Notes: generated by a model not told the origin, from the letters alone. A DNA stretch of 64,000 bases from Flavobacterium sediminilitoris (GCF_023008245.1 NZ_CP090145.1:2604001-2668000); one strand, 5' to 3'. Shown: positions 30,767 to 38,574, numbered from the stretch's first letter. Translations and numbers: made by a program.

Positions 30767-30941
30767 CCGTTGGGTGCAATTATTAAAAACGGTAGTTTGA
30801 GTGTTTTTTGTGCAGTAAAACAGAACAAAAAATGTATCGAGAACCGTTTTTAATGAAATTTTTCTTGTTCTCGATACGATTTTCTATCGAAAAACACTCG
30901 AACTGACAAAAAAATCATCAAAAATTAATTACACCCAACGG
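30767..30941. repeat. 175-bp nested-palindrome intergenic element (MITE/REP-like)
   Basis: Three inverted repeats are nested. The outermost is CCGTTGGGTG at 30767-30776 against CACCCAACGG at 30932-30941, extended by a shared AATTA. The middle is AGTTTGAGTGTTTT at 30794-30807 against AAAACACTCGAACT at 30891-30904, with 13 of 14 pairing. The inner is GTATCGAGAAC at 30834-30844 against GTTCTCGATAC at 30867-30877, perfect. There is no open frame. The architecture suits a non-autonomous mobile or REP-like element able to fold as RNA or DNA. It occupies most of the 428-bp gap before the signalling operon. Confidence 0.7.
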
Positions 30942-31024
30942 TTTTTTTTGATAATAAATACACTATAACAATTTGTATTCTTTAAGTTTTGAAAAAGAAT
31001 TAGTTAAACGTAAAACAGATACTT

Positions 31025-31042
31025 AAAATCCCCATTGTTAGG
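31025..31042. promoter_or_regulatory. dyad AAAATCCCCATTGTTAGG, possible operator
   Basis: An imperfect dyad AAAATnCCnATTGTTnGGnATTTT, 60 nt before the first gene of the signalling operon. The first 15 nt recur exactly at 34122-34136, upstream of the halocin-like gene. Confidence 0.4.
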
Positions 31043-31101
31043 TATTTTATTCTTATTTTAGAGTGTTAAATTAGCACTATAGAAATCAAAAAATATAAAA
31101 C

Positions 31102-31566
31102 ATGAAAACCTATGAATCTTGCGGAAAAATAAACTTCAACAACGATATAAAAACAGTTGAAGTAAGAACAGCACTTCCAGAAACATTAGAAAGCGGACAG
31201 TATAAATACATAAAGTATTATAACATTTCAAATGATAAACATTACGGAATTTTAGGAATCTTAATTATAGAAGGAGGATCAAACAAAGATTTAAGAGATT
31301 CAAATTCACCACTAGGAAAAATACAAGTAGATAAAAACCTTATAAAATTAAACGATCTAAAACCATTTAACAATGGGAAAGACTTTTCAAAATTAGAAAA
31401 AGATGACATCATTTATTTTATGTGTTTTCATGATGAAGAATTTTATGGTTCTGAAAAAGAACTAAAAATATTCCAAGAAAGCTTGCCAAAATTTCCCGAT
31501 TTTGGATTAATAGAAGAACCAAAAGTAGGAAATGGAGGTGTATTAACATTTGAAGGATGCTTATAA
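31102..31566 (+). CDS. hypothetical protein, first gene of the sensor-kinase operon
   Basis: A 154-residue protein of no recognised family. It has no signal peptide or membrane segment. The sequence is charged and beta-rich (for example YIKYYNISNDKHYGILGILIIEGG). The C-terminus ends with VGNGGVLTFEGCL, a glycine pair followed by a hydrophobic tail with a cysteine. The last 10 nt overlap the start of the sensor kinase, so its translation is coupled to the kinase. That suggests a part in signalling, as signal, modulator or target, but nothing in the sequence proves it. The coding strand is strongly A-rich, like the two genes that follow. Confidence 0.65.
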   Translation: MKTYESCGKINFNNDIKTVEVRTALPETLESGQYKYIKYYNISNDKHYGILGILIIEGGSNKDLRDSNSPLGKIQVDKNLIKLNDLKPFNNGKDFSKLEKDDIIYFMCFHDEEFYGSEKELKIFQESLPKFPDFGLIEEPKVGNGGVLTFEGCL

Positions 31567-33332
31567 TAAACACAAATAAAACACTATTAACCATAGCAGC
31601 AATCTTAATTGTTGCTTTTTCGTTTAGTCAAAATTTAGAACTAAATAAACTAAAAGAGAATATAAACAAAGCAGACATAGAATCGTCAAAAAATAATATT
31701 GAAAAAATAGAAAAAATCCCCTTAAATAACCCTCAAAAAGCAACTTTCAATTATTTAAAAGCCAATTACTTTAAACTCATAAACGAAGATAATCTAGCCT
31801 ATGAAAACTATTTAAAATCTAAAAAAAACTATTTAGAATTAGATAGTTTAGCCAAAGTAGCCACAATAAACATTGAAATGGTTTCATTATTATTAGCCAT
31901 AAACAATAATAAAATAGACTACAATTTATATATCAAAGAATTCTTAGACTACGCAGAAAAAACAAATGATTCAAAAAGACTAAGCGAAGCATACATGCAA
32001 TTAGGAAAATCATTTTACACCTCAAACCCAGAATTATCAATACAATACTTCTTTAAAGCACTACATGAAAATAGCAAACAAAAAAACACTATTTATAGTG
32101 CAAGAATCATGCAAAACATCGGAGCAACATACGCTTCAGATAAAATATTAAAATTAGATTCAGCCCTCTTTTTCTATGATAAAGCAATGAAAATTTATGA
32201 AAAAGACACATTAAATGAATACAAATCATATATCTATATAAACAGAGGAGTCGTTTTTACCAAAAAAAAACAATTCGAAAAAGCAATAGAAAGCTTTCAC
32301 AAAGCCGATTCAATTCCAGTAAAAGAATTTAAAAACAAAAACAAAGAAATAATATATGGATTCTTAGCAAATGCATACAAAGAAAATGGAGACTATAAAA
32401 AAGCAATAGAATACCTCGAAAAACAAAAAGTATATCAAGATATTTTAGGCGAGAAAGAACAAAATAAAGCCATTATTGAAATAGATACCAAATACAAAAC
32501 AATCGAAAAAGAAAAAGAAAATAAAGCACTAAAAAAAATAAACTTCAAAAGTAAAATAACAATTATAATCATTGTAACACTCCTATTATTATCCATTCTC
32601 ATAGGATTATTATCATTTAAAAATATCATAAATAAAAAGAAAATAATAGAACAACAAAAAACAATCGAAGTAAACCTATTAGAAAATAGACTAAAAGAAA
32701 ACCAACTTAACGAAATTGACAAAATGCTAGAAGTTCAAGAAAAAGAAAGACAAAAAATAGCTGATGAACTACACGATAACTTAGGAAGCCTATTAGCAAC
32801 CTTAAAAATAAACTTTGAAACCATACAAAACCAACAAATAACAGACAAAGCATTATACGCAAAAACAAATGAAATAATAAACGAAACATATCAAGAAGTT
32901 AGAAATATAGCCCACCTAAAAAATAGCGGAGTAATAGGAAGAGAAGGACTATTGGCATCGGTAAAAAAAATGGCAGAAAAAATGTCCATTCCAAACAAAA
33001 TTATTTTTAATGTTATCCCATCCGGACTAAATGAAAGAATAGACAACACTATAGAAGTATTACTATTTAGAATCATCCAAGAACTATCCACAAATAGCAT
33101 AAAACACGCAAAAGCAACAGAAGTAAATATTTATCTAAATCAATACAATAAAAAAGAAATTAATATAATGATTGAAGACAACGGTTGCGGCTTTAATCCA
33201 GAAAATATAAATAAAAATGGAGGAATAGGACTAAAAAATATAGAAAGAAAAATAGAACAATTAAATGGAGTATTTACAATTGATAGTAAAATTTCAAAAG
33301 GAACAACCATAATAATAGACTTACCAATATGA
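31557..33332 (+). CDS. TPR-containing HisKA_3 sensor histidine kinase
   Basis: A 591-residue membrane kinase. It has a signal peptide or first helix (LLTIAAILIVAFSFSQ), a sensor region of about 270 residues made of TPR repeats (FEKAIESFHKADS, YKKAIEYLEKQ), a transmembrane helix (TIIIIVTLLLLSILIGLL) and a coiled coil. The HisKA_3 box is DELHDNLGSLLAT with phospho-acceptor His406. The HATPase domain has ELSTNSIKHAKA, IEDNGCGF and GGIGLKNI. The TPR sensor should be periplasmic and bind a peptide or protein. The partner regulator overlaps by 4 nt. Codon use is visibly richer in ATA, CTA and AAC than in the core genes. Confidence 0.92.
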   Translation: MLIINTNKTLLTIAAILIVAFSFSQNLELNKLKENINKADIESSKNNIEKIEKIPLNNPQKATFNYLKANYFKLINEDNLAYENYLKSKKNYLELDSLAKVATINIEMVSLLLAINNNKIDYNLYIKEFLDYAEKTNDSKRLSEAYMQLGKSFYTSNPELSIQYFFKALHENSKQKNTIYSARIMQNIGATYASDKILKLDSALFFYDKAMKIYEKDTLNEYKSYIYINRGVVFTKKKQFEKAIESFHKADSIPVKEFKNKNKEIIYGFLANAYKENGDYKKAIEYLEKQKVYQDILGEKEQNKAIIEIDTKYKTIEKEKENKALKKINFKSKITIIIIVTLLLLSILIGLLSFKNIINKKKIIEQQKTIEVNLLENRLKENQLNEIDKMLEVQEKERQKIADELHDNLGSLLATLKINFETIQNQQITDKALYAKTNEIINETYQEVRNIAHLKNSGVIGREGLLASVKKMAEKMSIPNKIIFNVIPSGLNERIDNTIEVLLFRIIQELSTNSIKHAKATEVNIYLNQYNKKEINIMIEDNGCGFNPENINKNGGIGLKNIERKIEQLNGVFTIDSKISKGTTIIIDLPI

Positions 33333-33940
33333 TACGAATAGTTATAGCAGAAGATCATCAAGCTCTAATAGATGGAATAAAACTAGCATTAGAATATGAA
33401 GAAGACATAATAGTAATAGGAGAAGCATTAGATGGAGAAATGCTAATAGAACTAGTTAAAAATAAAAAACCCGACATTGTTGTAACCGATATAAGAATGC
33501 CCAAATGCGATGGCATTACAGCAACTCGAATAATAAAAAAAGAATTTCCAAGTATAAACATAATAGCCTTTAGCATGTTTGACCAAGATGAAGCAATTGA
33601 ACAAATGAAAAATGCAGGAGCAATAGGATATATCATGAAAAATTCATCTCTAAAAAAACTAGTAGAAGCAATAAAAAGCGTAGCCAAGAACACTCCATTC
33701 TATGATGATGCTATAATTACAAAAGACACCACAACCAAAGAAGAAATCATTCTAAGCACAAGAGAAAAAGAAATACTTAGATTAGTAGGAGAAGGAAAAA
33801 CATCACAAGAAATAGCCGACATACTATTTGTTGCCAAAAGCACAATAGACACACATAGAAAAAACATTTTAAAAAAAATGAATATTTACGGAAAAACCGA
33901 TTTAATCCGATTTGCAATTGAAAGAAAATACGACTTTTAA
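33329..33940 (+). CDS. NarL/FixJ-family response regulator
   Basis: A 203-residue regulator with a receiver domain (IAEDHQAL, phospho-acceptor Asp54 in VVTDIRMPKCDG, and the switch Lys in YIMKNSSLKKL). The C-terminal LuxR-type helix-turn-helix has LSTREKEILRLVGEGKTSQE and TIDTHRKNILKKM. It is the cognate partner of the overlapping kinase. DNA-binding sites are not known; the two CCCC-N6-GG dyads at 31025 and 34120 are candidates because they precede the transcription units on either side of it. Confidence 0.93.
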   Translation: MIRIVIAEDHQALIDGIKLALEYEEDIIVIGEALDGEMLIELVKNKKPDIVVTDIRMPKCDGITATRIIKKEFPSINIIAFSMFDQDEAIEQMKNAGAIGYIMKNSSLKKLVEAIKSVAKNTPFYDDAIITKDTTTKEEIILSTREKEILRLVGEGKTSQEIADILFVAKSTIDTHRKNILKKMNIYGKTDLIRFAIERKYDF

Positions 33941-33992
33941 CCTCTTAAACACTATATAATAAAAAGTATAAAACCAAATAAATAAAATAGTA

Positions 33993-34075
33993 TCCTAACC
34001 AAACAAAGCAATGTCTTAACAAGATAAGACAGTGGCTCAATCAAATAAAGCTTTGGTACAATCAGAAAAATAAAC
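33993..34075 (+). repeat. degenerate 21-22 bp tandem repeats with a small hairpin
   Basis: Four imperfect units start at about 33993, 34014, 34036 and 34057, resembling TCTAAYCAAATAAAGCAGTGG. They are about two helical turns apart, in the 340-bp gap between the regulator and the halocin-like gene. Within them, TGTCTTA (34012-34018) pairs with TAAGACA (34025-34031). The rest of this gap holds the dyad/terminator at 34119-34149 and no open frame longer than 11 codons. Confidence 0.35.
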
Positions 34076-34118
34076 ATAAAATAATAGTAAAAAAACAGAT
34101 TAAAAACCTGTTAAGCAT

Positions 34119-34149
34119 AAAAAAATCCCCATTGTTGGGGATTTTTTTA
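34119..34149 (+). terminator. hairpin AAAAATCCCC-ATTGTT-GGGGATTTTT, terminator and possible operator
   Basis: A 10-11 bp stem with a 6-nt loop and a T tract: a good terminator for the signalling operon. It also shares 15 consecutive bases (AAAATCCCCATTGTT) with the site at 31025, so it may double as a binding site about 130 nt before the halocin-like gene. Confidence 0.75.
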
Positions 34150-34280
34150 TGAATATAAATAAAGAATTTTACCATGTAGTTAGCTAACCAATAAACAAAT
34201 TAAAATGGAGATTAGAAACCAGAATAAAAACAAGGCGTAACCGAAAAGCCAAACGAGTAGGAAAACTAAAACTAAAAATC

Positions 34281-35246
34281 ATGGAAAATAAAGAAAATTT
34301 AAACGACATTATAAAAGGATTAACAGGATATGTGTCAAAACCATTTAAATACACAGTTTCCTATTTTAATGGAGAACAAACATATACAGAAAAATTTGTA
34401 GTCCTTACAATAGGGAAAGAATTCACAGGAAACACCTCAAAAGGATTAGATGTTATAATTGACCAAGTATCAACAGCACTTGGAGCAGCTGTAGGAACTG
34501 CAACAGGAGGTTTAGGTTTAGCTTTAGGACCACTTACTAATATTGCACTACACTGGATAAAAGACCAAATATTCAATGCAGATGGAACCATTACAATTAT
34601 GCTAGCAAATCATTATATAGGAACAAAAAACGGAGGAATAGATCCTACCTTTTGGCCAGGAGGCTTAGAAACAGCACATTGGGAAGGAATTGTAAATAGT
34701 ATTATGGTAGCTTTAAATGCGCTAGGAAGTAAGTTTGATGGAAAAGAAGAACTTACCTATTCTGAAAACATAACCGTTCAAGGAAATTATTCAGAAGAAA
34801 CTAATATTCCAGCAGTAGAAAGAGTTAAAGAATATTTTTCAAATCAAGAAATATTTACAAGAGAATCTATCTCAGTAAATAATTTTTCAAACCAAAACTT
34901 TTATAAAATGGGATTACCAACTTTAGTAAATAATAAAGGATTTGAAACATTTCTAAATGAATCTTTAGGGCAAATGAGTATTAGCTCATCTAATGTATCC
35001 ACTTACGGATTAAGTTGCTTGGCTTGTAAATCAGTTGCTTATGCAACAGCAGGAGTTTTAGTAGTAATGAGTGCTGTAGCATTAGCAGAAATAGTAGTTA
35101 CTTCAAGCATTGTAGGCTCATTAGCATCAGCATTAGGAATATCACCAGCATTAGCACTTCAATGCATTAGAGTAGCAGTAAATTCAATTGCTTTTGGAGC
35201 ATCAGTAGTAGCAAATGAAATATGTTCAGCAGCAGGATTTTGTTAA
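34281..35246 (+). CDS. putative bacteriocin precursor with halocin C8-like C-terminal domain
   Basis: A 321-residue protein with no cysteine in its first 245 residues and five in its last 76 (Cys246, 249, 295, 315, 321). The tail starts SCLACK, runs through two long hydrophobic stretches (about 251-290 and 300-313) and ends EICSAAGFC. From memory, mature halocin C8 is 76 residues, starts with a GCSACK motif and ends CNRAGLC, and it is cut from the C-terminus of a precursor whose N-terminal part gives immunity. The N-terminal part here has a Gly/Ala-rich helix (62-93) and unassigned beta-rich sequence. No signal peptide, T9SS domain or dedicated transporter is visible. The ATG follows a basic, non-start in-frame stretch. 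The domain match is by eye and needs a profile search. Confidence 0.6.
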   Translation: MENKENLNDIIKGLTGYVSKPFKYTVSYFNGEQTYTEKFVVLTIGKEFTGNTSKGLDVIIDQVSTALGAAVGTATGGLGLALGPLTNIALHWIKDQIFNADGTITIMLANHYIGTKNGGIDPTFWPGGLETAHWEGIVNSIMVALNALGSKFDGKEELTYSENITVQGNYSEETNIPAVERVKEYFSNQEIFTRESISVNNFSNQNFYKMGLPTLVNNKGFETFLNESLGQMSISSSNVSTYGLSCLACKSVAYATAGVLVVMSAVALAEIVVTSSIVGSLASALGISPALALQCIRVAVNSIAFGASVVANEICSAAGFC

Positions 35247-35318
35247 AAAAATAAATAAACTAAAATATTGGCACGACTATTGTTTATCTTTATATAGAAA
35301 ATAAAAATAAAAAAAGAT

Positions 35319-35840
35319 ATGAAAAAAGTGACCTTAATTCTAGCTTTAATCGGGATGATTACGCTACAAAGTTGTGTTAAAGAAGAAGTAATTGTAGATG
35401 ATAACTTTGATAATGATACCATTAGTGAAGTGTTTGAATTAAAAAATGTAAATTTTAGTTTTAATAATTCTACTGGTGGATATTTTATCTATAGAGAATT
35501 AAATCCACAAATTTATGCATCAGATGTTATTCTAATATATAGATTGACCGATTTAATTAATTCAAATACACCTGTTTGGCAATTAATTCCAAGAACAGTG
35601 TTTTTTGATAACGGAGATGAATTAGATTATGATTTTGATTTTAGTAAAGAAGATTTTACAATTTATGCTGATGGTACTTATAATTTATCAAATACACCTG
35701 AATTTATTAATAATCAAACTTTTAGAATTGTAATTGTTCCAGGTTATTTTTCAAAAACTACAAACTCTATAGACTATTCTAATTATGAAGAGGTTATAAA
35801 GTATTTCGGAATAGACGATAAAAATGTTGAAATTTTATAG
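35319..35840 (+). CDS. small lipoprotein of a common flavobacterial family
   Basis: A 173-residue protein with a type II signal peptide: LILALIGMITLQSC, with the lipobox Cys at about residue 19. The mature part (TISEVFEL, LNPQIYASDVILIYR, ELDYDFDFSKEDF, FRIVIVPGYFS, VIKYFGID) matches a widespread, uncharacterised flavobacterial lipoprotein family. It is 72 nt behind the halocin-like gene in the same direction. Because the family is common in genomes generally, a specific immunity role is possible but not favoured. It ends at a very strong bidirectional terminator. Confidence 0.75.
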   Translation: MKKVTLILALIGMITLQSCVKEEVIVDDNFDNDTISEVFELKNVNFSFNNSTGGYFIYRELNPQIYASDVILIYRLTDLINSNTPVWQLIPRTVFFDNGDELDYDFDFSKEDFTIYADGTYNLSNTPEFINNQTFRIVIVPGYFSKTTNSIDYSNYEEVIKYFGIDDKNVEIL

Positions 35841-35843
35841 TGA

Positions 35844-35892
35844 TTTATAAATAAGAAAGAGGAATAGAAAGTTCCTCTTTCTTATTTATAAA
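35844..35892. terminator. bidirectional terminator, 21-bp perfect inverted repeat
   Basis: TTTATAAATAAGAAAGAGGAA at 35844-35864 is exactly complementary to 35872-35892, with a 7-nt loop. It separates two convergent genes and has A/T-rich flanks for both directions. Confidence 0.9.
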
Positions 35893-35910
35893 TTAAATTT
35901 ACTTATCTTA

Positions 35911-37647
35911 TTAATTTTTAATTATTTTTTTTGAAAATATTTCGTCATTTCCTTCTATAATTAAATTGTACATTCCTTTCGGTAAATTTGATATATCTAA
36001 ACTTAATGATTTAGAATTAATTTTTTTTTCACTAATTAAAACACTACCTATAAGATCTATAATTTTAATTGAATATGGGAAATTTTTGCTATTAATTTCT
36101 ATATTTAAAATTGAGGATGAGGGATTTGGATATATGTTGAAAGTAACATTTTTATCATTATTTTCTACCATTAATTTTGATGCTCTATTCGTTCGTTCTA
36201 CATAGACTGAATTACTTGGGTAATAATACGTAAAATCATTTTTAACTACCATTCTGCGATAATAAACTTTATTTGATCGACTTGCTCTTTGATTTGGAGT
36301 ATAGTCTTTTGAAAATTCTTTATCTATGTTATACCAATTTATATTATCATGTGAAAACTGCCATAGATAAAAGTGATTATTCATGTCTAAAGTTGGATCG
36401 CTTCCAAGAAATGGTTGAACTGATTCTGATCCACTAGTCAGACTACAACAAATTGTATTAGTGATATTGCTATTGTTAGTTGGGTATATTCCAATTACAT
36501 TGCTGGTAACTGCCTTTCTTGCTGTAATGACATTAGCTGGGTTATTTATATCAATTACTAATCTTCTGTATTGCCTTGCTTGATTAACTGAATTTGTTGG
36601 TGTATAATCTTTCTGTGTTGCATTAGGAATGTCTTTCCATCCATAACTTTCTTTATAATCAACATAGTTATCCCAATTAGGCATAGTAGGGTTTGCAATT
36701 CTTGTTTGCCACTGGTAATTATTTACAGGAATATTAGGAGTATTACGATCTGAACTAACGATATATGCATTATTCCCAACTATAGTTTGTGGTATCGATC
36801 CATAAGGTAAATATTGTTCTGCCTCAATATTATTTGAAAACTTCAATCTTGATATATTTTCAAAGGGTCTATTCATGAAAATTCTGAACGTTTTCGAATA
36901 TGAAATTATAGTTACTGCTTCACCAGTATTACTAACTATACCATATGTTTTTTTCTTTTGTTTCAAAACAGCTGAAGAATAAGCTTGGGCCATATTACCT
37001 TGTCTATCTATAAAATCATAAGGAGTCTCAAAGGTGGTAGGGTTATTATAATCATAATAAACCCATGTAAACTCTTTACTTCCTGGAATAGATATTGGTA
37101 ATTCTGGAGATATTGGTACAGCAGCATAAGGAACAATCTCATAATATTCGCATGAAGTACAATTGCCACTACTATTACCAGTTCCACCATCACCACCAGT
37201 TGTCGTACTTACAACAACAGATTTATTTGCGCTTTTGTATTTTATACCTGAATAGGTTTGGTATTCAGCGTAAATGTAACCACCAGTTGCATCAAATTGG
37301 CCAGAGTTTAAAGTAATTGTAAAACTTCTATATGCAGTTGTAGAACCTAAAAATAAAAGACCTCCACCATCACCACCATTGGCAACATTTATTGGAAAAG
37401 ATGTGTTTTTTTGATAGTAAATCTTAATTGTTCCAGGATAGTTGTCACTTGGAGCATTAGCAAGTGTAACCTGTGTGTCTAGTGAAACAGTAGCTGTTGT
37501 ATTTGCATTAATTGAAATAGGTTGGCTTGAACTTATTCCACTACCATTTACGTTATTTACGGTTAATGATACTGATTGAGAAAAAATTTTATTACTGATA
37601 TTTATTAATAATAAAAGAACTAATTTAAGAATAATTTTTTTGTTCAT
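35911..37647 (-). CDS. T9SS type A sorting-domain surface protein
   Basis: A 578-residue secreted protein. A signal peptide (LKLVLLLLINISNKIFSQ) is followed by a beta-rich domain and a Gly/Ser/Thr linker (TTTGGDGGTGNSSGNC). Then comes a middle region with two CxxC/CC sites (CTSCEYYEI and ICCSLTSG) and repeated modules containing QARQYRRLVIDI and NKVYYRRMVV. The C-terminus (FNIYPNPSSSILNIEIN to FSKKIIKN) is a type A T9SS sorting domain. It is predicted to be cell-surface or secreted. No enzymatic family is recognised. Confidence 0.82.
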   Translation of the reverse strand: MNKKIILKLVLLLLINISNKIFSQSVSLTVNNVNGSGISSSQPISINANTTATVSLDTQVTLANAPSDNYPGTIKIYYQKNTSFPINVANGGDGGGLLFLGSTTAYRSFTITLNSGQFDATGGYIYAEYQTYSGIKYKSANKSVVVSTTTGGDGGTGNSSGNCTSCEYYEIVPYAAVPISPELPISIPGSKEFTWVYYDYNNPTTFETPYDFIDRQGNMAQAYSSAVLKQKKKTYGIVSNTGEAVTIISYSKTFRIFMNRPFENISRLKFSNNIEAEQYLPYGSIPQTIVGNNAYIVSSDRNTPNIPVNNYQWQTRIANPTMPNWDNYVDYKESYGWKDIPNATQKDYTPTNSVNQARQYRRLVIDINNPANVITARKAVTSNVIGIYPTNNSNITNTICCSLTSGSESVQPFLGSDPTLDMNNHFYLWQFSHDNINWYNIDKEFSKDYTPNQRASRSNKVYYRRMVVKNDFTYYYPSNSVYVERTNRASKLMVENNDKNVTFNIYPNPSSSILNIEINSKNFPYSIKIIDLIGSVLISEKKINSKSLSLDISNLPKGMYNLIIEGNDEIFSKKIIKN

Positions 37648-37820
37648 TTTTTGTTTTTGTAAAAGTATTATTTAATAGAATTTGAATTATGATTAAATCA
37701 AGATTATTTTTTACATTGTATTTAATATAAAAAACAATGCAAAGAATAGGCGGTTATATTTCTTTTTTGGGTATACAATTGGGGAAGACACTGTAGGTTG
37801 AATCATTATGATAGCATTTA

Positions 37821-37904
37821 TACTAGTAGATTGAGCTTGTCAAAATAATTTATTTACTTATTCTTTAAAAATTTAGACAAGTTCGATCTGATAAAATTAT
37901 AGTA
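37821..37904. repeat. palindromic intergenic element
   Basis: AGATTGAGCTTGTC at 37828-37841 pairs with GACAAGTTCGATCT at 37876-37889 (12 of 14). Outer TACTA/TAGTA arms lie at 37821-37825 and 37900-37904. It is in the 264-bp gap between two minus-strand genes, just past the stop of the DUF1543 gene, and may end its transcripts or be a small repeat element. Confidence 0.5.
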
Positions 37905-37911
37905 CTATTTT

Positions 37912-38475
37912 TTATCTTTTTATTTTATCAAATTTTAAATAACCAATGTGTTTTTCATCAGTAATTAAATCATTTTGTTTTGTGATTCTTAATTGATATA
38001 AAGATTTAAATTTTGGTAATAAAATATCTTCAATATTGTGAATATCATCAACATCAACACCATATTGATCGTCAATGTGAGAAACAGCCCCTTTAAAATT
38101 ATAATGCTTATAAAAAGCAGTTTGTTTAGCTTTTTTTATAGCTTCAGCCTTACTTTTAGCAACAGTTAAAACCTTATAATGATATTCCTCAAATTCATTT
38201 TCTTTATAACCACCTAAATTCAAAAAGAAAAGTTTCTCTTCTTGCTCATTTTTTTCATTTCTAGCAATAACTTCAATAGAATACTCATCTACACTAGTTA
38301 CTTTTTGCCAAGCATCAACATGAATCTTACCATTAGCTTCAGGCCAAAAATCGACCATATCTTCCTTTAATTCAACTAGAGTAGTACCAATGCCAAAAAA
38401 AATATCATGTTGTTCCGTTAATCTACCTTTTGGAGTACAACCTAACATGATCATGTGTAAATAAGATGTCTTCAT
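37912..38475 (-). CDS. DUF1543 domain protein
   Basis: A 187-residue cytoplasmic protein. The DUF1543 pattern is clear: MIMLGCTPKGRLTEQHDIFFGIG near the N-terminus (given in part), then WPEANGKIHVDAW, FFLNLGGYKENEFEEYHY and a second half AVSHIDDQYGVDVDDI. The function of this family is unknown. It is divergent from glnA3 with 194 nt between the starts and has no evident partner. Confidence 0.85.
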   Translation of the reverse strand: MKTSYLHMIMLGCTPKGRLTEQHDIFFGIGTTLVELKEDMVDFWPEANGKIHVDAWQKVTSVDEYSIEVIARNEKNEQEEKLFFLNLGGYKENEFEEYHYKVLTVAKSKAEAIKKAKQTAFYKHYNFKGAVSHIDDQYGVDVDDIHNIEDILLPKFKSLYQLRITKQNDLITDEKHIGYLKFDKIKR

Positions 38476-38574
38476 ATATCAAAGATAAAAAAAGACCACA
38501 AAATAGAAAGCTAAACAACTTATTTTTAGTTTTATTTCTCAAAAAAGCTTAGTAAAAGTTTTTATTTTGTGATT

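Noticed and set aside
33993..34075. CRISPR-like array
   Set aside because: Units are degenerate, directly adjoining and without spacers of constant length, and there are no cas genes.
34205..34240. 11-codon leader peptide before the halocin-like gene
   Set aside because: Too short and without supporting structure. The in-frame stretch directly before the ATG is basic but has no usable start codon.
35319..35840. Dedicated immunity protein for the halocin-like gene
   Set aside because: The lipoprotein belongs to a family common in flavobacteria without such a neighbour, so position alone is not enough. It is kept only as a remote possibility.
35911..37647. The T9SS protein as part of the bacteriocin locus
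   Set aside because: It is convergent, separated by a very strong terminator, and shares no upstream motif with the locus.
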